Shown piece after piece: positions 1 through 7,454 of a DNA stretch of 64,000 nt. Where the stretch lies: positions 3,968,001-4,032,000 of the forward strand of contig NZ_CP051684.1 of assembly GCF_012849375.1 (NCBI RefSeq), written 5' to 3'. The DNA comes from Duganella dendranthematis (GTDB lineage Bacteria > Pseudomonadota > Gammaproteobacteria > Burkholderiales > Burkholderiaceae_D). The notes beneath the pieces are model-generated. The model was not told the origin of the DNA, made no database searches, and saw only the letters and a program-made list of their open reading frames with translations. The translations under genes were made by a program, and so were the position numbers. How positions within the stretch are numbered: position 1 is the stretch's first letter; each line of letters starts with the position of its first letter.

Positions 1-562
1 CGCCTCCGCTCGCGGTGCGCGCCGTGACCAGCGCTTCGCCGGCGTTGAAGACGATGTCCAGGTCGAAGCCTTCACCCGAATGCACGGTGCCCAGCGCGGT
101 GGTCGCTTCCTTGCCATCGGTGCCGAGGATGCGCACCAGGATGTCGAACACGCCGTTGCCGGCCTTGCCGTCCAGTCCCTGTTTGTCGGCCGTGTCCTGC
201 ACGTAGACCTTGAGGATGGTGTCCAGTCCTTCCACATGATATTGGGCGACGATGGTCTTGGCGCCGGCGGGCAGCGTTGGCGTCACGCGCGCGGCGAAGT
301 GTTCGTGCGTTTGCGCGGCGCTGAGGCGCTGCTTGTCGGTGACCTTGATTTCGTTGCGGTAGCCGTGGCCGTGGCCGGAATCGTATTTCGACGTCAGCGC
401 GCTGAAGTTCAGCGTGCCGACGTATGGCGATGGATAGGGCGAGTTGCCTTCCACCGCGAACAGTTTTTGCAGCGCGGCCTGCGGCGTGTAGCTTTGCGCG
501 GCGGCGGGCAGCGCTATCGTGGCCAGCAGCGACAGGGCGGCGGCGTGGAGGGCGGTTCTCAT
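1..562 (-). CDS. PL7-like polysaccharide (alginate) lyase, 3' end missing
   Basis: Secreted lyase of probable PL7 (alginate lyase 2, jelly-roll) type; the window edge removes its C-terminus, leaving about 187 residues. It begins with a Sec signal peptide ending near AAAQ. RNEIK (about residue 70) matches the PL7 R(S/T/N)EL block and QYH (about residue 109) matches the Q(I/V)H block, where catalytic residues sit in this family; the third block, YFKxGxYxQ, would lie beyond the edge. The ATG overlaps the stop of the upstream esterase gene (ATGA), so the two are probably translationally coupled. It is the last visible gene of a uronate operon. Family assignment rests on two short motifs plus context; PL18 or another jelly-roll lyase is possible. 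Confidence 0.65.
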   Translation of the reverse strand, partial: MRTALHAAALSLLATIALPAAAQSYTPQAALQKLFAVEGNSPYPSPYVGTLNFSALTSKYDSGHGHGYRNEIKVTDKQRLSAAQTHEHFAARVTPTLPAGAKTIVAQYHVEGLDTILKVYVQDTADKQGLDGKAGNGVFDILVRILGTDGKEATTALGTVHSGEGFDLDIVFNAGEALVTARTASGG

Positions 563-1311
563 TTCAGCATTCCTTCCAGGGTGGGTTGCATGGCGTCGGC
601 CCACAGCTGGTAGCCGGCGGCGCCGGGGTGCAACTGGTCGGGCATGATGGTGTTTGGGATGCGGCCGTCCTGGCCGAGGAACACGTGGTTGATGTTGAGG
701 AAGCGGATGGTCTTGCCGTCATCGAGCTTGGCCAGGTCCTGGTTGACGGCGTCGATGGTCTGCATGCGTTTGGCCGCTTCGGCGACGCCAGCCTCGGTCA
801 CCGGCGCGCCTTTCGGATCGCGCGGTCCGCGTGGGAATATGCCCAGCAGCAGAATCTTCGTCTGCGGCAGCTTGGCGCGGATCATCTCGACGATCTTGCG
901 GTCGGCGGCGGCGATTTCCTCGGCCGTGTAGTCGAGGCTGTTATTGGTGCCGAGCATCAGCACCGTAACCTTGGGCGAGATGCCGTCCAGCTCGCCGTGC
1001 TCGATGCGCCAGATGACGTTCTGCGTGCGGTCGCCGCCGATGCCGAAGTTGGCTGGCTGATATTTGCCGTAGTAGGCGTCCCAGATATGCGGGGCAATCT
1101 TCCAGCGCTCGGTGATGGAGTCGCCAAGGAACAGCAGGCCGACCGGGCCGCTTTTGCCGCGCGCGAGAATGGCTTCATGCTTTTTGAGGAAGGTGCCGTC
1201 GTCCTTTTTCTCGAACGCTTCCGAGGCGCTGAGCTTGGGACCGGCGGCGTAGGCGGTGAATTGGCTACTGGTCAGCAGCAGCGCCAGCAGCAGGCTTTTA
1301 TAGAAATTCAT
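559..1311 (-). CDS. secreted SGNH/GDSL esterase
   Basis: Predicted exported SGNH hydrolase of 250 residues, probably a carbohydrate acetylesterase. The start ATG is the one with a signal peptide (NFYKSLLLALLL...AYA); a longer upstream reading frame has no export signal. Visible catalytic blocks are GDSITERW (Ser, block I), GIGGDR (block II), LGTNN (block III) and DQLHP (Asp-x-x-His, block V). It lies between the MFS carrier gene and the lyase gene, overlapping the latter by 4 bp, which suggests it deacetylates the polymer or oligomers handled by this operon; bacterial alginates are often O-acetylated. It is clearly related to the SGNH domain encoded at 19447-20877. Substrate is inferred, not shown. 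Confidence 0.8.
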   Translation of the reverse strand: MNFYKSLLLALLLTSSQFTAYAAGPKLSASEAFEKKDDGTFLKKHEAILARGKSGPVGLLFLGDSITERWKIAPHIWDAYYGKYQPANFGIGGDRTQNVIWRIEHGELDGISPKVTVLMLGTNNSLDYTAEEIAAADRKIVEMIRAKLPQTKILLLGIFPRGPRDPKGAPVTEAGVAEAAKRMQTIDAVNQDLAKLDDGKTIRFLNINHVFLGQDGRIPNTIMPDQLHPGAAGYQLWADAMQPTLEGMLK

Positions 1312-1324
1312 GGTGGTCTCCTGT

Positions 1325-2596
1325 TTAGTTATTCGGCTGCACGCGCACCACGGCGCCGCCCAGCCAGATTGACACAAATACCAATGGCAGCAGCAGCGCG
1401 CCAAGGATGAAGAACGGGGTGTAGTTGCCGCCGGTGGTCAGTTCCGGCACCAGCTGCATGCAGATGATCACGCCTAGCACCGCCGACGTACCGCTTAGTC
1501 CGGCCAGCGTGCCGACGGTTTTGCCGGAGAAGAAGTCGCTGGGCAGGGTCTGGATGTTGGTGATGGCAGCCTGGAAGCCAAACAGGATCACGCCGATGGC
1601 CAGCACGGCCAGCAGCGGCGTCTGCGCGGCGGCGCTGAGCAGCAGGGCAGGCAGCATCAGCAGCAGGCCGATGGCGATCACCAGCTTGCGGGCGCGGTCG
1701 ACCGACCAGCCGCGTTCCAGCAGGCTGCCGCACAGCCAGCCGCCGGACAGCGCGCCAGCCGCCGCGCCAACGTACGGCACCCAGGCGAACATGCCGATCT
1801 GCTTGACGTCGAAGTGGAATTTTTCATTGAGGTACAGCGGCAGCCAGCTGACGAACAGCCACCACACCGGATCGATGAAGAAGCGCGCCGCGATCACGCT
1901 CCAGCTCTGGCGATGGCGCAGCAACTGGCCCAGCGTGGGCACGTATTCGTTCTGCACTGTCTGCACCGTTTGCTGCTGGCCGTGCAGAATGTACTGGCGC
2001 TCTTCTTCGCTGATCCACGGATGCGTGCCGGGGCCGGATTTGTAGACGATCAGCCATGGCACGATCCAGATGAAGCCCAGGCCGCCGATGAGGATGAAGG
2101 TGGTCTTCCAGCCCACGTAGGCATACAGGAAAGCCACCAGCGGCGGCGCGATGACCGAGCCGAGCGAGGCGCCGGCGCCGAAGATACCTTGCCCCAGCGC
2201 GCGCTCGCGCACCGGAAACCATTCGGCGATGGCCTTGGTGGCGCCGGGCCAGTTGCCGGCTTCGCCGACGCCCAGCATGATCCTGAACAGGCTGAACGAC
2301 AGCGCCGAGCGCGCCACGAAGTGCAGGGCGATGGCGCCGGACCAGACCACGATCGATAGCAGGAAGCCGATGCGCGTACCGAGCGCGTCGAACAGTTTGC
2401 CGAACAGCGACTGGCCGACCGCGTAGCCGATCAGGAACACGGTGATGATGTTGGCGTAGTCGCGCTTGTCCATGCCCAGATCGGCCGCGATGCCCGGCCA
2501 CATCACCGCCAGCGCCGAGCGGTCGATGTAGTTGATGATGGTGGCGATGGCCACCAGTGTGATCACCAGCCAGCGCAAACCTTTGATTGTTTTCAT
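1325..2596 (-). CDS. MFS hexuronate-type transporter (ACS family)
   Basis: Inner-membrane major facilitator of 423 residues with about 12 hydrophobic segments, of the anion:cation symporter branch that includes ExuT-like hexuronate carriers. INYIDRSALAV in TM1 and the loop GEAGNWPGATKAIAEWF are typical of that branch. It sits 13 bp upstream of the esterase and 35 bp downstream of the kinase gene, so it is operonic. In context it should import the unsaturated uronate monomer or a short oligomer released by the two lyases. The transported compound cannot be read from sequence. Confidence 0.85.
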   Translation of the reverse strand: MKTIKGLRWLVITLVAIATIINYIDRSALAVMWPGIAADLGMDKRDYANIITVFLIGYAVGQSLFGKLFDALGTRIGFLLSIVVWSGAIALHFVARSALSFSLFRIMLGVGEAGNWPGATKAIAEWFPVRERALGQGIFGAGASLGSVIAPPLVAFLYAYVGWKTTFILIGGLGFIWIVPWLIVYKSGPGTHPWISEEERQYILHGQQQTVQTVQNEYVPTLGQLLRHRQSWSVIAARFFIDPVWWLFVSWLPLYLNEKFHFDVKQIGMFAWVPYVGAAAGALSGGWLCGSLLERGWSVDRARKLVIAIGLLLMLPALLLSAAAQTPLLAVLAIGVILFGFQAAITNIQTLPSDFFSGKTVGTLAGLSGTSAVLGVIICMQLVPELTTGGNYTPFFILGALLLPLVFVSIWLGGAVVRVQPNN

Positions 2597-2631
2597 GCCT
2601 TTGTCTCCGTTATTTTTGTGGGGCAGGCGTG

Positions 2632-3576
2632 TCAGGCGGAAGCCAGTTGTGCGCGGGTGGGCAGGCCTTCGCAGTCGCCGCGGAACTGCACCACGCGCGC
2701 GCCGATGGCGTTGCCGCGCGCGGCCGCCTCGCTGAGCGGCAGGCCGTCGAGCAGGCCGCTGATGACCCCGACCGCGAAGCCGTCGCCGGCGCCGACCGTG
2801 TCCACCACTTCGCGCACCGGCAAGCCGGGAATGATGCAGCTGCCACCGTCGGCGCTGGCGGCATAGGCGCCGCGCGGCCCCAACTTGACCACCACGTGAC
2901 GCGCGCCGCGCGCCAGATACCAGTCGGCGATGCCGGCGGCGTTGTGGCAGCCGGTCAGCAGCTGTCCTTCGGCCAGTCCGGGCATCACCACGTCCGCCTG
3001 GCTGGCCAGCGCATTAATACTGGCTATCATCTCCTCCCGCGACGGCCACAGGCGCGGCCGCAGGTTGGGATCGAAGCTGACCAGCCGCCCCTCCGCGCGC
3101 GCCTGCCGCGCCAATGCCAGCGCCAGCTCGCCGCAGCCGGTCGACAGAGCCGGCGAAATACCCGTCAGGTGAAGCAGACGCGCCTGCTGGAATTCGCTCC
3201 CCGCCGCCGGCAGATCGTCCAGCGACAAATGGCTGGCGGCCGAACCGCGCCGGAAATACTCCACCTGCGGATCGCTGCCGTCGGCCACCATCTGCTTGAG
3301 CATGAAGCCGGTGGGGTAGCGCTCGTCCGTGCGCAGATTACGCAGGTCCAGGCCCTCGGCCATCATGAACGAGCGCAAATGCCGGCCCAGGCTATCCTGC
3401 CCCAGGCTGCTGATGTAGCCGACCTTAAAACCTAGCCGGCTCAGTCCCACCGCCACGTTCAGCTCGGCGCCAGCGGTGGCGCGTTCGAATTCGCTCACCT
3501 CCTCCAGCAAGCCGGGCTGACGGGCGATCATCAAGGCCATCGCTTCGCCCATGGTGACTACATCAGGTATCTGCAT
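2632..3576 (-). CDS. kdgK: PfkB-family sugar kinase, probable 2-dehydro-3-deoxygluconokinase
   Basis: Cytoplasmic 314-residue PfkB/ribokinase-family kinase. The N-terminus carries VVTMGEAM, and the C-terminal signature VDTVGAGDGF holds the catalytic Asp and the anion hole. Members of this size next to polysaccharide lyases usually phosphorylate 2-keto-3-deoxygluconate (KDG) to KDPG, the last dedicated step of alginate and pectin breakdown before KDPG aldolase. Flanked by the lyase (12 bp) and MFS genes on the same strand. No KDPG aldolase gene is visible in the window. Other PfkB sugars cannot be excluded, but the reductase-kinase-lyase context favours KDG. Confidence 0.82.
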   Translation of the reverse strand: MQIPDVVTMGEAMALMIARQPGLLEEVSEFERATAGAELNVAVGLSRLGFKVGYISSLGQDSLGRHLRSFMMAEGLDLRNLRTDERYPTGFMLKQMVADGSDPQVEYFRRGSAASHLSLDDLPAAGSEFQQARLLHLTGISPALSTGCGELALALARQARAEGRLVSFDPNLRPRLWPSREEMIASINALASQADVVMPGLAEGQLLTGCHNAAGIADWYLARGARHVVVKLGPRGAYAASADGGSCIIPGLPVREVVDTVGAGDGFAVGVISGLLDGLPLSEAAARGNAIGARVVQFRGDCEGLPTRAQLASA

Positions 3577-3588
3577 GCGTGAGGCTCC

Positions 3589-5583
3589 TTAGAACTTCAG
3601 TGTGGTGGTCAGCGTGGCGGCCTTGCTTGCCGGCAGGGACAAGCGCAACACGGAGCCGCGTTCTTCCTTCGGTCCCTTGTCGACGTTGCCCGGCGGGCCT
3701 GCCGCCACCACGATGCCCGGGGCGATGATGGCTTTGACGCCGGCGGTGGCGACATCCACTTTCAGCGATGCCGGCTGGCCGGGCACGACGAAGCTGTGCG
3801 CGCCGGTCTGCGTGATGGCGCGGTCGCCGTGTACCTGCGCCGTCAGTATCACCGGCTTGCTGGCGCTGAGGGTATCGGTCACGGTCCACACGCCGCGTGC
3901 GTAGCTGAAGCGGCGCTGCAGCTTTTCCACGCCCAGTTCCGGGCGGTAAGCGCCGGCCAGGTCGGCGACGATGTCGGCGCGGTCACGCTCCAGTTTGGCG
4001 CTGGCGATGCGGATGCTGTCCAGCCGTGCGTACGGATAGTCGCGGAAGGCGTCGTGGCCGCCGCCTTCGTTGGCCTGGCCCTGGTCATCGATCAGCAGCG
4101 TGTTGCTCAGGTTGCTTTTCGGGATGCCGGCGTAGCCCATCGGGCCGGTCAGGTAACTGCCGCCGCCGAACAGGATGAAGCTGCCCGCGTCGGGATGCGA
4201 GTGGCCCATTTCCAGGTGCCAGTCTGGCAGCTTGTCGAGCACGTGCGCCACGTGGTGGCCTTCCGGCGGACCGGCGCGGAAGGCGAAGGCGGTGGCCTTC
4301 GGCGTCCAGTCGCTGCGCCAGTAGACGGTGCCGAGGTCTTCGAAATGGTGGTGCGGCGTCATGGCCGACATCGGCGACGATTTCAGCGCTGGATCGCGCC
4401 ACAGCAGGGTCCAGAAATCTTCCGCGCAGACGTGGCCCAGGGAAGCCATCCAGTCGGCCACGCCTTGCGCTTCCGGATTCTTGAAGCGCGCCGCCAGGCG
4501 GTACAGCAGGTTGTAGTTGGAGTTGAGCTTGCTGCCCGGGTGCGTGCGTGCCGGCTCTTCGCCGACGCGCGAACGCGTAATCGGGCCTTCGAAGGCATCG
4601 CCGAAGTCGTAAATGTCCTGGCCGTTCGGCGTGATCGAGTGGGCGATGTACAGGTGCGCCTTGCTCAGCGCCGGCGTGTCGTACAAGTCGTCGCCGGCGG
4701 CGTGGGCGAAGGCGTCCAGCGCGTGGATGATCCATGGCATGGAGAAGATCCAGTATTCCACGCCTTCGTAGAAGTAGCCGTCCGGCGACGCGACTTCCAG
4801 CACGCGCGTGAAGATGGCGCGTGACAGCGCCGCCCACTGTGCCGCCTCCGGGGTGTCGTCCCACACCGCATACGCCGCAACGGCCAGGCCGGCGATCGGG
4901 ATGAAGCAGTGGTTCTGGCTGTACGAGTACGACTTGCCCGGCTTCGGCGAAAAGTGCCTGGCCAGGATGCCGGCCTGGCGAATCAGCTTGTCGCGGTAGC
5001 GCTTGCGTTCTTCCTCGGTCAGCGCGTCGTACAGCAGGTCGTAGCCGGCGCCCAGACCGTACAGCAGATGGCCGGCGGCGAGGTCGATGTCCGGCTTGCT
5101 GAAGGTGTAGCCCCAGACTTCATAGCTGACCGCTGCGTCCATGTAGCGCTTGGCCGCTTCCAGGTATTTGGTGTCGCCTTCGATCTGGTAGGCCAGCGCC
5201 GCGCCGATGATGCCGATGGCGGTGTTGTTCTGCGCGCGGCGTTTCTGCGCCGGCGCGGCGGCTGGCGCTTCGCGCATGGCGATCAGGCCGGCAAGGCCCT
5301 TTTGCCATTCGGCGCGCTGGCTGCCCTTGGCGCGCTGGCGCAGGTCATCCAGGCCGGCCTTGGTGGTGTAGACGCGCGGGTGCACGCCGCGCAGTTCGGC
5401 GCGCAGTGCGGCCGGGTGCGCTTGCATCAGCGTTTCCAGCGGATGCGGACCGCCAGTCACTTTGCCCTGCATGGTGCCCAGCGACTCGCGCGCATCCTGC
5501 GCCAGCGCACTGGTCAGCGAAAACGCGGGCAAGGAGAGGGCCGCAGCGCCAAGGAAACGGCGCCGTGTGAAGGTGTGATTCAT
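3589..5583 (-). CDS. heparinase II/III-family polysaccharide lyase, Tat-exported
   Basis: Predicted periplasmic lyase of 664 residues. I chose the ATG giving a twin-arginine leader (TRRRFLGAAAL...SALA); an upstream in-frame extension lacks any signal. The N-terminal two thirds is an alpha-helical toroid type region, followed by a heparinase II/III-like beta region with MGHSHPDAGSF and KSNLSNTLLIDD. Families PL15, PL17 and relatives have this layout and exolytically cleave oligouronates to unsaturated monomers. Together with the PL7-like endolyase, the SDR reductase and the KDG kinase it fits an oligoalginate lyase role. Exact PL family is uncertain; hyaluronan or glucuronan is an alternative substrate. 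Confidence 0.78.
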   Translation of the reverse strand: MNHTFTRRRFLGAAALSLPAFSLTSALAQDARESLGTMQGKVTGGPHPLETLMQAHPAALRAELRGVHPRVYTTKAGLDDLRQRAKGSQRAEWQKGLAGLIAMREAPAAAPAQKRRAQNNTAIGIIGAALAYQIEGDTKYLEAAKRYMDAAVSYEVWGYTFSKPDIDLAAGHLLYGLGAGYDLLYDALTEEERKRYRDKLIRQAGILARHFSPKPGKSYSYSQNHCFIPIAGLAVAAYAVWDDTPEAAQWAALSRAIFTRVLEVASPDGYFYEGVEYWIFSMPWIIHALDAFAHAAGDDLYDTPALSKAHLYIAHSITPNGQDIYDFGDAFEGPITRSRVGEEPARTHPGSKLNSNYNLLYRLAARFKNPEAQGVADWMASLGHVCAEDFWTLLWRDPALKSSPMSAMTPHHHFEDLGTVYWRSDWTPKATAFAFRAGPPEGHHVAHVLDKLPDWHLEMGHSHPDAGSFILFGGGSYLTGPMGYAGIPKSNLSNTLLIDDQGQANEGGGHDAFRDYPYARLDSIRIASAKLERDRADIVADLAGAYRPELGVEKLQRRFSYARGVWTVTDTLSASKPVILTAQVHGDRAITQTGAHSFVVPGQPASLKVDVATAGVKAIIAPGIVVAAGPPGNVDKGPKEERGSVLRLSLPASKAATLTTTLKF

Positions 5584-5602
5584 CGATGGCTCCGGAAGGG
5601 AA

Positions 5603-6358
5603 TCAGTAGAGGCCGAGGCCGCCGTTGACCTGGATGATTTCGCCGGCCAGGAAGGCGGCGCGTTCGGAGGCAAGGAACACCACCACGTTAGCGACGTCTT
5701 CCGGCATGCCTTCGCGGCGCGCCGGTGTGCGTTCGGCAATGGCCTGGCGGTTGGCTGGCGTGTTGAAGGTGTCGTGGAAGCGGGTGGCGATCAACCCCGG
5801 CGAGACGCCGTTGACGCGGATGCCCAGCGGGCCGACTTCCTTGGCCAGCGCGCGGGTGAAGGTAGCAATCGCCGCCTTGGAGGCCGCATAGTGCGCCGAA
5901 CCCGGGCCGCCGCCGTCGAACGCCGCCAGCGACGACATGGTGATGATGGCGCCACGGCCGCGCGGCTCCATGCGCTTCAGCGCCGCCTGGCTGATCAGGA
6001 AAGTGGTGGTGAGGTTGAGGTTCAGCGCCTCGTTCCACAAGGTCAGCGGCATTTCCGACACGCGGCAGCGCTGGATCAGGCCGCCGATGTTGGCGAACAG
6101 GATGTCGATCTCGCCGATGGCGCCTTCCGCTTCGGCGAACACCTGTTCGGCGATCTTGTCATCGGTCAGGTCGGCCTTGATGGCCTGGGCGTTGCGGCCG
6201 AGCGCGCGGATCTGCGCCACCACGTCCGCCGCTTCGTCGGCGCTGCTCCAGTAGGTCAGTACGACGTCGGCGCCGGCCTGCGCCAGTGCCAGCGAGCTGG
6301 CTTTGCCGATGCCCGAGGCGCCGCCCATCACAAGTGCACGTTTTCCGATAAGTTCCAT
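5603..6358 (-). CDS. SDR-family oxidoreductase, probable DEH (unsaturated uronate) reductase
   Basis: Classical short-chain dehydrogenase of 251 residues. The Rossmann glycine motif GGASGIGK is at about residues 11-18, and the active site has Ser plus YxxxK (HYAASKAA). NGGLG near the C-terminus closes the usual SDR pattern. In alginate pathways an SDR reduces 4-deoxy-L-erythro-5-hexoseulose uronate to KDG, exactly the step needed between the lyases and the downstream KDG kinase. The gene lies 19 bp upstream of the lyase gene. KduD-like activity on a pectin intermediate is the main alternative. Confidence 0.78.
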   Translation of the reverse strand: MELIGKRALVMGGASGIGKASSLALAQAGADVVLTYWSSADEAADVVAQIRALGRNAQAIKADLTDDKIAEQVFAEAEGAIGEIDILFANIGGLIQRCRVSEMPLTLWNEALNLNLTTTFLISQAALKRMEPRGRGAIITMSSLAAFDGGGPGSAHYAASKAAIATFTRALAKEVGPLGIRVNGVSPGLIATRFHDTFNTPANRQAIAERTPARREGMPEDVANVVVFLASERAAFLAGEIIQVNGGLGLY

Positions 6359-6391
6359 GGCTATGTTCTTTCAGGTAAAAGGTTGAGTGGA

Positions 6392-7429
6392 CTACTTGGG
6401 TGGCGCCGCGGTGGACGCCCGTACGATCAGTTCCGGCGCAAACAGCTCGCCGCCCGCCGTCGCCGTGTTCGGCGCGAGGATGCGTTGCACCGCCGCGTCG
6501 GCCATGGCCTGGATCGGCTGGCGTAGCGTGGTCAGCGGCGGGTCGTTGGCGGCGGAGAAGAAAATATCGTCGATGCCGATCAGCGAGAAATCCTGCGGCA
6601 GCCGCTTGCCCAGTTGCTTGAGGCCGATGCCGATGCCGATTGCCATCATGTCGTTGATGGCGATGGCGGCCGTGGGCTTGCTGGCGGCCGACAGCAGGCG
6701 CGCCGCCGCGCTGCGGCCCAGCTCGAACAGCTGGGTGTCGCCGTGCAGGTCGGTCGGTGCATCGGTGGCGTCGGCGATGACCAGCTCGCCGCTGACACCG
6801 GCCGCCGCCGTCGCCTGCTGGAAGCCCTTCACGCGGTCCTGGCGGTTCAGCGTGAACGGCGGCGGCGTTACCAGCGCGATGGCACGGTGGCCCAGCGCCA
6901 CCAGGTGTTCCACCGCCTTGGTGGTGGCCGCCACGTTGTCGACCGAGATGGTGGTGATGCGCTCGTGGCTGTCATCGGAACGCTTGATGTCGAACGCCAC
7001 CACCGGGCAGCGCGCCGTCATCGCCACCAGGTGGTCGGTGTCGTTCAGCGCCGAGCCGGTGATGATGCCCTGCGCGCCATAGGCCAGCAGGTCGGCCATC
7101 ACGGCACGTTCCCGCTCCGGATCGCGGAAGGTGCTGAAGGTCATCACGTGGCAGTGGTGGCGCGCGGCGGCCGTCTCCACCGCGCAAGCCAGCGAACCGA
7201 AGAACTGATTGGCCAGCGACGGCACCAGCAGTCCCACCATGGAAGCCACACCCGTTTTCAGCTGGCGGGCGGCGTTGTTGGGCCGGTAGCCCAGCTGTTC
7301 GATCGCCTGCTGGATCTTGCGCTGGGTGTCGGGCCGCATCTGCTCCATGCGGTTGTTCAGAAAATTCGAGATGCTGGTGGTCGATACGCCGGCCAGTCTC
7401 GCTACATCCTGAATTTTTGGTTCGCTCAT
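6392..7429 (-). CDS. LacI-family transcriptional regulator
   Basis: 345-residue LacI/GalR regulator. An N-terminal helix-turn-helix and hinge (IQDVARLAGVSTTSISNFL, then NAARQL) is followed by a periplasmic-binding-like effector domain with the usual GIIT...D and IGIDD segments. It is the second gene of the operon, 25 bp after the TonB receptor, so it is probably autoregulated with its targets. The perfect palindrome at 9951-9978, with a central TATCGATA, is the type of site this family binds and is the likely operator. The inducer is presumably a uronate such as KDG or its precursor; this is inference. Confidence 0.9.
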   Translation of the reverse strand: MSEPKIQDVARLAGVSTTSISNFLNNRMEQMRPDTQRKIQQAIEQLGYRPNNAARQLKTGVASMVGLLVPSLANQFFGSLACAVETAAARHHCHVMTFSTFRDPERERAVMADLLAYGAQGIITGSALNDTDHLVAMTARCPVVAFDIKRSDDSHERITTISVDNVAATTKAVEHLVALGHRAIALVTPPPFTLNRQDRVKGFQQATAAAGVSGELVIADATDAPTDLHGDTQLFELGRSAAARLLSAASKPTAAIAINDMMAIGIGIGLKQLGKRLPQDFSLIGIDDIFFSAANDPPLTTLRQPIQAMADAAVQRILAPNTATAGGELFAPELIVRASTAAPPK

Positions 7430-7454
7430 GATTTCCTTGTTGAGTGTTATGCGC